Below, piece by piece: positions 53,712-61,927 of a stretch of 64,000 bases of DNA. Numbering within the stretch: the stretch's first letter is position 1; each line of letters opens with the position of its first letter. Location of the stretch: the NCBI GenBank assembly GCA_003389325.1, contig QQVE01000030.1, forward strand, positions 1-64,000, given 5' to 3'. A program made the position numbers and the translations under genes. A model generated the notes under the pieces. That model was not told the origin of the DNA. It ran no database searches and saw only the letters and a list, made by a program, of their open reading frames with translations. The stretch is from Planctomycetota bacterium (lineage in GTDB: Bacteria; Planctomycetota; Planctomycetia; Pirellulales; PALSA-1355).

Positions 53712-54302
53712 TCACGCCGCCGCGCGCAGCAGTACAAAGGCCCGTTGGATGTACGCGACGCCGGAATAAAGGGTCAGCAGCACGGCCCCCCAGACGCTGG
53801 CCACCAGGGCCCAGTCGAGCGCTTCGGGGCGCTCGGCTCCGCGATACAGGGCGAACAGCGACAAGGCCGCGGCCACGCACTGCAGCACCATCTTGAGCTT
53901 GCCCGAGCGGCTGGCCGAGAAGTCGGCGCCTTCGCCTTCCAGGTAGCTGCGCAAGGCCGTGACCAGCAGCTCGCGGCCCACGACGACGACGGCCATCCAG
54001 GCGGCGATGCCCGAGCCGGGCACGGCGGCCAGGAAGATGAAGGTGCCGCAGATGATGATCTTGTCGACGAAGGGGTCGAAGATGCGGCCCACGTTCGTGA
54101 CCTGGCCGTACTTGCGGGCCCAGTATCCGTCGGCCCAGTCGGTGCCGGCGGCGATGATGAACAGCACCATGCTGGTCAGGTAGTACTCCAGCGCGACAAA
54201 CACGAACAGCACGATCGACAGCAGCAGCCGCAGGGCCGTGAGCTGATTGGGAACGTTGAACAGTTGCTGTTTGGCGGCGGGTTTCTCTGTGGCGATGGAC
54301 AT
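53712..54302 (-). CDS. pgsA: CDP-diacylglycerol-glycerol-3-phosphate 3-phosphatidyltransferase
   Basis: A 196-residue membrane enzyme that makes phosphatidylglycerol phosphate. The CDP-alcohol phosphatidyltransferase signature is complete: DGYWARKYGQVTNVGRIFDPFVDK (D-G-x2-A-R-x8-G-x3-D-x3-D). N-terminus NVPNQLTALRLLLSIVLFVFVAL is typical of PgsA. Five or six helices. It starts 15 bases after rimO, and the CPBP gene follows after 58 bases. Confidence 0.93.
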   Translation of the reverse strand: MSIATEKPAAKQQLFNVPNQLTALRLLLSIVLFVFVALEYYLTSMVLFIIAAGTDWADGYWARKYGQVTNVGRIFDPFVDKIIICGTFIFLAAVPGSGIAAWMAVVVVGRELLVTALRSYLEGEGADFSASRSGKLKMVLQCVAAALSLFALYRGAERPEALDWALVASVWGAVLLTLYSGVAYIQRAFVLLRAAA

Positions 54303-54317
54303 GCGATTCGCCTCCTG

Positions 54318-55763
54318 CTACCGAGGTTTGCCGACTGCGACGCCTACTAAATCATACTCCGAGGTTGCCACAATTTCACATCTCACTATTTTGCCGGCAC
54401 GCAGTTTTTTGCCCGTCACGTACACCACCGAGTCGACGTCGGGGGCGTCGGCCGCCGTGCGCCCGATCCAAGCGCCGGGCTCGTCGGGCACGGGTTGATC
54501 CAGCAACACCTCGACTTGCCGGCCCACCTGGGCGTTGTTTCGGGCGAAAGCGATCGATTGCTGCACTTGCATCAGCCGCTCGCGACGCGAATCCTTCACT
54601 TCCTCGGGCAGATGCTCCCCCAGCCGCGCGGCCGGCGTGTCGGGCTCGTAGGAATAGGTGAACACGCCCATCCGTTCGAAATGCTGCTCGGCGACGAAGG
54701 CGGACAGTTCGTCGAACTGCTCGTCGGTTTCGCCTGGAAAGCCGACGATGAAGGGCGTGGGCAGCGCGGGGTTGTCGATGCGGTCGCGCAGCTTGGCCAG
54801 CAGCTCCTCGGTCGAGCGGCGATCAACGCGGCGCTGCATGCGGCGGAGCATCGTGTCGTTGATGTGTTGCAGCGGCAGATCCAAGTAGGGCACGATCTTC
54901 TCGCTGCGGGCGATGTGCTCGATCAAATCGTCGCCGAGGTACATGGGATAGAGGTACATCAGGCGGATCCAGTCGATCCCCTCGACGTGCTCCAGCTCCC
55001 GCAGCAGCTCGACGAGCCGGGGTTCGCCGTACAGGTCCATGCCGTAGTAGGTCGTGTCCTGGGCCACGATCACGAGCTCGCGCACGCCGTCGGCGGCCAG
55101 CTCGCGGGCTTCGGCCACGACTTCTTCGATCGGCTTAGTGGCGTGCTTGCCGCGCATTTTCGGAATCGCGCAGAACGTGCACAGCCGATCGCAGCCCTCG
55201 GAGATCTTCAAGAAGGCGAAATGCTTGGGCGTGATCCGCAAGCGCCCGCGATCGACCAGCGGCCGCGTGGGCGCCGGACGAAACACGGTGCGCTGTTCGT
55301 CGAGGTGCCCCACCAGGCGATCGGCGACGCGGGTGACTTCCTCGCGGCCGAAGACGCCGACCAGGTGGTCGATCTCCGGTAGGGTCTCAAGCAGCTTTTC
55401 CTTCTCGCGCTCGGCCAGGCAACCCGAGACGATCACGCCGCGGATCTGGCCGCTGCGCTTCATGTCGAGCATCTCGCGAATCGTGGCATACGACTCGTCG
55501 CGGGCCCGCTCGATGAAACCGCAGGTGTTGACGACCACGAAGTCGGCCCCGGCCGGAGCGGGAACGAGGGTGTAGCCGTCGAGCTGCAACAGCCCGAGCA
55601 TGCGCTCGCTGTCCACCAGGTTCTTGGGACAGCCCAGGCTGACGAACGAGTAGCTCCCCTTGGCAGACGGCGGCGAAGAGGACCGTGAAGGCTGGCGGAT
55701 GGTGGACGACACGCGCGGGCTCCGGGGTGGGTGCTCGGCGCGATCGGCAGCGCGAGCGGACAT
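54318..55763 (-). CDS. rimO: Ribosomal protein S12 methylthiotransferase RimO
   Basis: A 481-residue radical SAM methylthiotransferase acting on Asp of ribosomal protein S12. UPF0004 cysteines: SLGCPKN, VNTCGFIE and VSGCLAE. The radical SAM cysteines are in GCDRLCTFCAIPKMRG (C-x3-C-x2-C). C-terminal TRAM-type region (QVEVLLDQPVP...GKIVRCEIVATSEYDLVGVAVG). It has a Pro/Ser-rich N-terminal extension of about 36 residues. The ATG at 55763 was preferred over a TTG two codons upstream. First gene of the rimO-pgsA-CPBP operon. Confidence 0.95.
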   Translation of the reverse strand: MSARAADRAEHPPRSPRVSSTIRQPSRSSSPPSAKGSYSFVSLGCPKNLVDSERMLGLLQLDGYTLVPAPAGADFVVVNTCGFIERARDESYATIREMLDMKRSGQIRGVIVSGCLAEREKEKLLETLPEIDHLVGVFGREEVTRVADRLVGHLDEQRTVFRPAPTRPLVDRGRLRITPKHFAFLKISEGCDRLCTFCAIPKMRGKHATKPIEEVVAEARELAADGVRELVIVAQDTTYYGMDLYGEPRLVELLRELEHVEGIDWIRLMYLYPMYLGDDLIEHIARSEKIVPYLDLPLQHINDTMLRRMQRRVDRRSTEELLAKLRDRIDNPALPTPFIVGFPGETDEQFDELSAFVAEQHFERMGVFTYSYEPDTPAARLGEHLPEEVKDSRRERLMQVQQSIAFARNNAQVGRQVEVLLDQPVPDEPGAWIGRTAADAPDVDSVVYVTGKKLRAGKIVRCEIVATSEYDLVGVAVGKPR

Positions 55764-55806
55764 TTCCAATCGTAGCCGAATGCCCCCGGGCGGGCGAGAG
55801 GCGTGC

Positions 55807-55856
55807 TTGCAGTCGCAGCAAGAGTCGCTACAATAGTGTACAAATGAACACTATTG
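55807..55856 (+). promoter_or_regulatory. Promoter with a 9-bp inverted-repeat operator
   Basis: -35 TTGCAG (55807-55812) and -10 TACAAT (55829-55834), spacing 16. The arms CAATAGTGT (55831-55839) and ACACTATTG (55848-55856) form a perfect inverted repeat with an 8-base spacer. The repeat overlaps the -10 and the likely start point, so a dimeric repressor binding here would block the gene. Confidence 0.7.
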
Positions 55857-55866
55857 GGAGGAGCCG

Positions 55867-56595
55867 ATGCTACCCGAGCTGACGACCGAGGAATGGTCCG
55901 AGGCGCTGGACGCCGTGGCCGGCCAATTGATTGCCGAGCTTCCCAGTGCAGCCCCGCCAATCGATGCTCTGCGATTGGCACGCACGCTCGGACTGACCGT
56001 GGCCTGGGACGAGCGCCAACCGAGCCGCGGGCGCATGGCGCGGCTGGCCGCCCTGGGCACGGGCGCCGGCGCGTCGATCCTGGTGCGACCCGATCCGCGG
56101 CCCGAGCGGTTGCAATGGGCCATCGCCCACGAGATCGGCGAGTTTTGCGCGCATCGCGTCTTCGACTCGCTGGCGGTCGACCCGCGCGAAGCTCCGCCGG
56201 CGGCCCGGGAAGCGGTGGCCAATCACCTGGCCTCGCGCATTCTGCTGCCGCGCGCCTCGTTCGCCGAGGACGGACGGGCTTGCGACTGGGTTCTGTTCGA
56301 CCTCAAGGCCCGCTATGCCAGCGCCAGCCACGAGCTGATTGCCCGGCGGATGCTGGACATGGGCCCCAGCGTGGTGATCACGATCTTCGACCACGGGCGC
56401 CGCACGCTCAGGCGCAGTAACCTGCCGTTTCGGGTTCCGCCGCTGGGCGAAACGGAGTCGGCAGCCTGGGAGACGGCGCACCGGCAGGCGGTCTCGGTCG
56501 ATCGGGCGGACTACCGGCAGCGGGTCCAAGCCTGGCCGGTGCACGAGCCCGAGTGGAAGCGGGAGATCCTGCGGACCGAGTGGTTCGGCGACTAG
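55867..56595 (+). CDS. ImmA/IrrE-like (DUF955) metalloprotease-family protein
   Basis: A 242-residue protein with the ImmA/IrrE pattern: ERLQWAIAHEIGEFCAHR (residues 80-97), and after it ANHLASRILLPRASF and WVLFDLKARYASASHELIARRML, which is the second half of the usual domain. The motif reads HEIGE (88-92), so the second zinc-binding His of HExxH is replaced by Glu; His96 may compensate. Such proteins usually cleave a partner repressor (mobile-element regulation) or the DdrO-type factor in radiation response. Here no Xre-type repressor gene is adjacent, but an inverted-repeat operator lies directly upstream. ATG 55867 follows GGGAGGAGCCG. Confidence 0.8.
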   Translation: MLPELTTEEWSEALDAVAGQLIAELPSAAPPIDALRLARTLGLTVAWDERQPSRGRMARLAALGTGAGASILVRPDPRPERLQWAIAHEIGEFCAHRVFDSLAVDPREAPPAAREAVANHLASRILLPRASFAEDGRACDWVLFDLKARYASASHELIARRMLDMGPSVVITIFDHGRRTLRRSNLPFRVPPLGETESAAWETAHRQAVSVDRADYRQRVQAWPVHEPEWKREILRTEWFGD

Positions 56596-56679
56596 CAGAC
56601 CGTCGAAGCAAGCCATCCTGGCCAAATTCAATTTCGCGGGATGCGGAGTAAACCACCGCACGGAAGCGCACGTTGCGTC

Positions 56680-57085
56680 GAATCCGCAGCGGAGCCACCG
56701 CCCGCCACCGCAATGTCTCCAGGCAGGTCTGCTTAACGGCTCACGGAGTGAGCCTGCTACTTTGGGGCCGCCCGTAATGTAGCAGGCTCACTCCGTGAGC
56801 CGTCGCAGCCTTTCACCGCCTGTTGAAATCGGCCATCCTCCGAATCCGTTGCGGAGCCACCGCCCGCCACGGCAATGTCTCCAGGCAATTCTGCTTAACG
56901 GCTCACGGAGTGAGCCTGCTACACTGGGGCCGCCCGTAATGTAGCAGGCTCACTCCGTGAGCCGTCGCAGCCTTTCACCGCCCGTTGAAATCGGCCATCC
57001 TCCCCGAATCCGCAGAGGAGCCACCGCCCGCCGCCGCAATGTCTCCAGGCAGGTCTGCTTAACGGCTCACGGAGTGAGCCTGCTA
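56680..57085. repeat. Tandem 162-164-bp repeats with REP-type pairs
   Basis: The word AATCCG-AG-GGAGCCACC starts at 56681, 56843 and 57007, so the period is 162 and then 164 bases, 2.5 copies. Each unit holds a REP pair in inverse orientation (56736-56759 with 56780-56803; 56898-56921 with 56942-56965) and the last part ends with a single REP at 57062-57085. Spacing between the two arms is 20 bases, tighter than at 1051-1488. Confidence 0.9.
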
Positions 57086-57909
57086 CATTGTGCGGAGCGC
57101 GCGGGTGCGGCGTGTGCTTGCACAGCGTTCAGGTGCCACAGCAGATCGGCGGCCAGCAGTGGCTTGGCCAGCACGGCTGCGATTCCGGCTGCCTTGGCCC
57201 GGCGAACGTCCTGGGAGCGCGGGAACCCGACGAGGGCGATCACGCGGGCGGCATCCGCGCGGCGCATCACGTCCTGCACGCGAGCCGGGTCGACGATCTC
57301 GTCGCAATGGGCATCCCACAGCCAAGCGCTTGCGCCGCGCACGCGGAAGTTCGCCGTGGACGCTGTTTCGATCGTGGCATAGCCCGCCTGGCGGCACAGC
57401 GCCGCGAGCGCCGCGGCCGCTTGCGCGCTGGCGCTGCAAACGGCGATCGTCTCGGCACGATGATTCTGGCGAATTGGGCACGCGGCGACCATCTGTTCTT
57501 CGCGGGTGGCCGTGACGGGCAGGGACCACAGCGGCACGTGCGTCGCATCGAGCCGGGCGAGCTCTCGTCCGAGACGGGCGGACACCTGGTGCCAGTAGCA
57601 CTGCCATTCGCCCTGCGACACGAGTGCCCGGCGGGGCTGGCCCTCGCACCAGGGGCCTTGCAGGCAGACCAGGCGGGCCAGCGGCAACCGGTGCCGCAGC
57701 CGCGCGATTGCGGCGGCGTGCAGCTCGCCGGGGCGAGCTTCGGCCACCACGACGAGCAGCGGCCAGAGCTCCCTATCCGCATCGAGCAACTCGAACGCTG
57801 CCTCGAGCGTGGCGGCCAGCGCCGTCGCTGAGCGGGGCAGCGCCGCCCGCGCCGCATCGAGTTCGGTTGCGTTGCCGATGGCCAACAGCCAGGGCCGGGA
57901 AGAGCTCAT
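57067..57909 (-). CDS. Degenerate receiver-like protein ending in a REP element
   Basis: A 280-residue protein. The C-terminal half looks like a receiver-type domain without phosphoacceptor (VCSASAQAAAALAALCRQAGYATIETAS, then ARVIALVGFPRSQDVRRAKAAGIAAVLAKPLLAADLLWHL). The N-terminal half shows a similar fold (WLLAIGNATELDAARAALPRS, LWPLLVVVAEARPGELHAAAIARLRHRLPLARLVCLQG). Function unknown. The last six residues and the stop codon come from a REP element at 57062-57085, so the original end has been replaced. ATG 57909; the longer open frame upstream was not used because it crosses the terminator hairpin. Confidence 0.6.
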   Translation of the reverse strand: MSSSRPWLLAIGNATELDAARAALPRSATALAATLEAAFELLDADRELWPLLVVVAEARPGELHAAAIARLRHRLPLARLVCLQGPWCEGQPRRALVSQGEWQCYWHQVSARLGRELARLDATHVPLWSLPVTATREEQMVAACPIRQNHRAETIAVCSASAQAAAALAALCRQAGYATIETASTANFRVRGASAWLWDAHCDEIVDPARVQDVMRRADAARVIALVGFPRSQDVRRAKAAGIAAVLAKPLLAADLLWHLNAVQAHAAPARSAQCSRLTP

Positions 57910-57927
57910 GCGAAAACGGCCGATCCT

Positions 57928-57966
57928 AAAAAAAGTGCCCCGGTGCCTGGGAAGGCACCGGGGCAC
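57928..57966 (-). terminator. Intrinsic terminator of the DUF1559 gene
   Basis: Perfect 14-bp stem GTGCCCCGGTGCCT and complement (57935-57966) with a 4-base loop. On the minus strand it is followed by seven T residues (57934-57928). It lies just after the DUF1559 stop codon. Confidence 0.9.
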
Positions 57967-58007
57967 GGTATGGCACAAATCGGCCGGCCGTGAAAGGCCG
58001 CTTGCGA

Positions 58008-59171
58008 TCATTCGGGGAAATCGACGATTTCTTCGCCCTTGATCGTCGACAGCCTCTGGTAGAGAGCCATGTCGATGTCATCGGTGATGAAGTGCACCGA
58101 ACTGTCGGCGAACAGGAAGTTAGCGCCGCTGCCGTGGTCGCTGCGGAAGTTGGCGCACATACCGACGCCGCCAACTGGCACCGTGCCGAAAGCTGCTGTC
58201 CCTTGCGCGGGCGGAAAACCCAGTTGCCTACAGTTGGGCGCGTTGTCATCCTGAGCCACGTTTTGCGTGACCGGATTCTTGTTGATCGGCTCCAGCGTGC
58301 AGGCATAAGGGCCCGTCTCGTACAGGAACACGGGAGGGCCGGTCACTGATACGAAGGCCACCTGACCGCAGATCCACGGACACCAGGGGCGGTAAGGGTT
58401 ACCCAGGTTGTTGCGCCACGAGTTCACCGACTCATTGCGACTGCGCGACGTATCCGTTGCACCCTGCAATCCGGTGATTTCCCAGGCCGAGCCGTCGGCC
58501 CCTTCGCCCATGGCGATCGTCTTCGAAGTGCCGTCGGCCAGCTTGCGGATCGGCACGGCAAAGTTGACGTCGAACATGCCGCGAACGGAGTTGGGTTGCT
58601 CAGCCGGTCGGTTGCACCAGTTGTCGGTGGCTCCCTTGCACAAGACGTAGTTCGTGGTGCCGTAGAGCTGGCCGTCCTTATAGCTACCTGACACGCCGAT
58701 CAGAAAGATCTTCGTCAACAGACGGTCGTCCTTCGGATTTTCACCGTCGGCACTGGGGCAGTTGAAGACCGGAACGACCGTGGCCGGGACTTCCGCAAAA
58801 TTGGGAGAGCCGTTCTTGCCGGGCGTGACCACGCCAAACTGGTGCTGCCAGTCGGTGTTGGGGTCCACCAGACTCTTGAGGCCTTCTTCTTCGAAGTAGG
58901 GCAGGAGCATGGTGTGACAACTGGAGTACAGGTTGTTGTCGCTGATGTTGTCATTCGGCGGCATGCAACCACCGGCCGGGAACGTGGACAGGGCATCGTG
59001 GTAGGTGTTCAATGCCACGCCGAACTGCCGGATGTTGCTCGTGCAACTGGCGCGGCGCGCCGCTTCGCGTGCCGCCTGAATTGCAGGCAGCAAGAGAGCT
59101 ACCAAGACGCCAATGATGGCGATCACCACCAAAAGCTCCACCAACGTAAAGCCACGTTTCCTGTCCGTCAT
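58008..59171 (-). CDS. DUF1559 pilin-like secreted protein
   Basis: A 387-residue member of DUF1559, a large planctomycete family. The N-terminus [40 protein letters not shown] is a type IV prepilin-like cleavage and helix motif (G-FTLVE). The usual family end is present: [43 protein letters not shown]. The function is unknown, with pseudopilin-like or surface roles suggested. The ATG at 59171 gives the correct prepilin leader; GGGGGTT lies upstream. A strong terminator follows. Confidence 0.92.
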   Translation of the reverse strand: MTDRKRGFTLVELLVVIAIIGVLVALLLPAIQAAREAARRASCTSNIRQFGVALNTYHDALSTFPAGGCMPPNDNISDNNLYSSCHTMLLPYFEEEGLKSLVDPNTDWQHQFGVVTPGKNGSPNFAEVPATVVPVFNCPSADGENPKDDRLLTKIFLIGVSGSYKDGQLYGTTNYVLCKGATDNWCNRPAEQPNSVRGMFDVNFAVPIRKLADGTSKTIAMGEGADGSAWEITGLQGATDTSRSRNESVNSWRNNLGNPYRPWCPWICGQVAFVSVTGPPVFLYETGPYACTLEPINKNPVTQNVAQDDNAPNCRQLGFPPAQGTAAFGTVPVGGVGMCANFRSDHGSGANFLFADSSVHFITDDIDMALYQRLSTIKGEEIVDFPE

Positions 59172-59384
59172 GACCGGAACCCCCATGAAATAAAACCGAT
59201 GCGCCACGCCCACGCGATTGTGGTCGACAATGAGATCTTGATTAGAGAATGGACCGGGACCGCCAGCGATGGCAGCGCCCAGCCATCAGTATCTGCATCT
59301 GACGCGCGTTTGTCAAAGTATTTTCCGCGATTCGGCTCGGCTCCCACACGACACCCCATCCAGGCGGGGGAGATTTCCGCGCGG

Positions 59385-60095
59385 TCACGGCGAGAGTTGC
59401 TGTTCCTGGTCGTCGATGGCTTGCCGGGCCGCGCGGGCATCGGGCGCCGAGCGCAGGGCCTCGAGCAGCCCCGGATCGCCGATCAAACGACTCAATCTTG
59501 CCAAAACGCGCAAATGGCTCGCGTCGGAGTCCGACAGAATCAAGAAAAAAATGTCCGTCAAGCCTCCCCGGGCGGCGCCGAACGGGATGCCCGTCTCGGT
59601 GCGGCCCAGCGCCACGAACGCCTGACCCAGCAGATTGGGCAGCGGGCGGCGCGGGTGCAAAAGCGCCACGCCCGTTTCAATTGCGGTGGGCAACATGTCT
59701 TCGCGGGCCCGCACCGCTTCGGCCATCTTCGCCGTGTCCCACAGCCAACCGGTTTGCGCCGCCGTGTCGACCATCTTCGAGATCACGCTCCCCCGCGTGC
59801 GCGCCGCCAGCGGCACGGCGATCGCCTCGAGCGGCAGCAGTTCGATGATCGAAATGTCGGTCTCCCCGCCGCCGGCCGCCCGCTGCAAGACGCCCTCCAT
59901 CTGCACCAGTTCTTCATCGGTCGAGAGGCCGATGCGCTCTTCGAGCCAGTGATGCACCTCGGCGCGCGAAAACCGCCACTGGCCGCCCACCTTGCGCGCC
60001 GGAATCTGCTGACGTTCGGCCAGGCGAAGAACCTGCGCCGCGTCGAGGTGCAGGTACGCGGCAAGCTCCGCCACTCCAAAATCGTTTTCGGCCAT
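59385..60095 (-). CDS. HTH-PTS EIIA fusion regulator
   Basis: A 236-residue protein. The N-terminal part is an excisionase/MerR-type helix-turn-helix (VAELAAYLHLDAAQVLRLAERQQIPARKVGGQWRFSRAEVHHWLEER). The C-terminal part is a PTS EIIA type-2 domain (nitrogen/fructose-like): RGSVISKMVDTAAQTGWLWDTAKMAEAVRAREDMLPTAIETGVALLHPRR with the phosphoacceptor-type His in GVALLHP, and FVALGRTETGIPFG, IFFLILSDSDASHLRVLARLSRLI. It would sense phosphotransfer or metabolic state and bind DNA. ATG 60095. A perfect 18-bp palindrome lies 43 bases upstream at 60138-60155, possibly its operator. Divergent from murE. Confidence 0.85.
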   Translation of the reverse strand: MAENDFGVAELAAYLHLDAAQVLRLAERQQIPARKVGGQWRFSRAEVHHWLEERIGLSTDEELVQMEGVLQRAAGGGETDISIIELLPLEAIAVPLAARTRGSVISKMVDTAAQTGWLWDTAKMAEAVRAREDMLPTAIETGVALLHPRRPLPNLLGQAFVALGRTETGIPFGAARGGLTDIFFLILSDSDASHLRVLARLSRLIGDPGLLEALRSAPDARAARQAIDDQEQQLSP

Positions 60096-60408
60096 CACCG
60101 TTTTGCCTGGTTGGGGATACGTGCTTGGAAGTCCTGGCGTGCTAGCGCTAGCACGTGCAGCGGAGATCTTCTGCGGTAAATCATGGCCCTCGGCGCGTGT
60201 TCTTCTGCAGTCGCCGACGATTCCCGCAGGCGGGGCAAACCCGCCTTGACAGAGATGCCAGAATCGCCAAAATCCGCCGCGTCTTCTCCAAGGAAGGAGT
60301 CGGCGGACGCCGTCTCGGGCCTGCACGGCAGCGCCCCGAGGTTGCGGTTTCACCCACTCCCGTGTTCCATTTCTTGCACGCGCGCCAGGCACGGAGGCCC
60401 AAGCGCAG
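60096..60408. other. Divergent intergenic region upstream of murE
   Basis: 313 bases between the HTH-EIIA gene and murE. Contains the palindrome at 60138-60155. No other recognised elements; the murE promoter is not obvious. Confidence 0.4.
60138..60155. promoter_or_regulatory. 18-bp palindrome, possible operator
   Basis: CGTGCTAGCGCTAGCACG is a perfect palindrome in the divergent region between the HTH-EIIA gene and murE. It is the most symmetrical site in the window and lies close to the start of the HTH gene. A dimeric regulator is expected to bind; autoregulation is inferred. Confidence 0.55.
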
Positions 60409-61920
60409 ATGTCGCGATCGTCGTCTTATCGTGAGCCGGTGAGTTTGCGCGAGCTGTTCGTCGAGGCCCGCTTTTGCGGGGCCGCCGACGTGGCGGCGCG
60501 CCGTTGCACGAGCGATTCGCGCACTTGTCGGGCCGGCGACGTGTTCGTGGCGGTGCGCGGCACGCAGGCCGACGGACACGACTTTGCCGACGAGGCGGTC
60601 GCGCGCGGCGCGGTCGCTGTCGTTGCCGAGCGCCCTCTCTCGCTTGGCGTTCCGGTGTGCGTCGTTCCCGACACGCGCGAAGCGCTGGGACGGCTCTGCC
60701 AGGCCCTGGCCGGAGATCCCAGCCGCACGCTGCGCGCGATCGGCGTCACGGGCACCAACGGCAAGACCACGACCACGCGGCTGATCGCCAGCGTGCTTGA
60801 CGCCGCAGGATATCACGCCGCCCGGCTCGACACGCTCGAATACTTCGACGGCGAGCAAGCCGCGCCCGCGGAGTTGACCACCCCGTCGGCTCCGGTGCTG
60901 GCCGATTGGCTGGCCCGCGCCGTGGACGCCGGGTGCTCGCACGCGGTGGTGGAGGTTTCCAGCCACGCGATCGATCAGCGCCGCATCGCGGGGATCGAGC
61001 TTTCGGCGGCTTGCCTCACCAACCTGCGACGCGACCATCTCGACTATCACGAGACCCTGCGCAACTATCACGCGGCCAAGAGCCGCATTTTTCATCAACT
61101 GCGGCCGGACGGCATCGCCGTGGTCAACGGCGACGACCCGACGAGCCTCGAGTACGCCCCGCTGATTCCCTGCGGCGTGCTGTCGGTGGCCGTGCACCGT
61201 TCGGCCAACGTCACCGCCGAGGTGCTCGAGCGCACCAAGAGCGAGCAGACGTTCCTGCTCACCGCCGGCGAGATGACGGCCGTCGTGCGCACCACGATCA
61301 TCGGCGACCATCACGTCGAGAATTGTCTGATCGCCGCGGCCGTCGGATTGGCCGAAGGCATCGACCTGGCCACGATCGTGCGCGGGCTGGAAAACGTGCG
61401 CAGCGTGCCGGGGCGGCTGGAACGCATCGAGTGCGGTCAGCCGTTTGGCGTGTACGTCGACTATGCCCATACGCCGGACGCCCTGGCCGTGGCGCTTTCG
61501 ACCTTGCGACAAGTAACTGCCGGGCGCGTGATCTGCGTCTTCGGCGCCGGCGGAGACCGCGACTCTACGAAGCGGGCCCCGATGGGCCGCGTGGTCGAAC
61601 AAGCCGCCGACGTGGCGATCATTACCAACGACAATCCCCGCCACGAAGATCCGCGGTCGATTGCGGCTGCCGTGCTGCAAGGCTTCGAGCGGCCGGCGAT
61701 GGCCAGCTATGTGCCCGACCGCGAAGCAGCGATTTGCGCGGCGCTCAAGCAAGCCACGGCGGACGACTGCGTGCTGATCGCCGGGCGAGGGCACGAACCG
61801 CTGCAGTCGATTGGCGGGCAGCAGATTCCGCTCGATGACCGCGACGTGGCCCGACGTTTTCTTTACAACCTCGAACCCGCCTCGCCGTACGCCTCGCTGA
61901 TGACGGTATCCAATTCGTAG
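60409..61920 (+). CDS. murE: UDP-N-acetylmuramoyl-L-alanyl-D-glutamate ligase, meso-DAP type
   Basis: A 503-residue Mur ligase that adds the third residue to the peptidoglycan stem peptide. The ATP-binding motif VTGTNGKTTTT is at residues 113-123; VEVSSHAI, HLDYH and VYVDYAHTPDAL are family blocks, and the amino-acid specificity motif DNPRHEDP is present, which points to meso-diaminopimelate rather than lysine. Length is normal. It starts with ATG 60409. It is the first gene of murE-murF-mraY. The presence of this cluster fits planctomycetes that keep a peptidoglycan wall. Confidence 0.95.
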   Translation: MSRSSSYREPVSLRELFVEARFCGAADVAARRCTSDSRTCRAGDVFVAVRGTQADGHDFADEAVARGAVAVVAERPLSLGVPVCVVPDTREALGRLCQALAGDPSRTLRAIGVTGTNGKTTTTRLIASVLDAAGYHAARLDTLEYFDGEQAAPAELTTPSAPVLADWLARAVDAGCSHAVVEVSSHAIDQRRIAGIELSAACLTNLRRDHLDYHETLRNYHAAKSRIFHQLRPDGIAVVNGDDPTSLEYAPLIPCGVLSVAVHRSANVTAEVLERTKSEQTFLLTAGEMTAVVRTTIIGDHHVENCLIAAAVGLAEGIDLATIVRGLENVRSVPGRLERIECGQPFGVYVDYAHTPDALAVALSTLRQVTAGRVICVFGAGGDRDSTKRAPMGRVVEQAADVAIITNDNPRHEDPRSIAAAVLQGFERPAMASYVPDREAAICAALKQATADDCVLIAGRGHEPLQSIGGQQIPLDDRDVARRFLYNLEPASPYASLMTVSNS

Positions 61921-61927
61921 CACTGGC

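Noticed and set aside
56680..57085. Regular repeats that could suggest a CRISPR array
   Set aside because: Units are 162-164 bp with palindromic pairs, not short repeats with unique spacers, and no cas genes are near. They are better explained as REP-type repeats.
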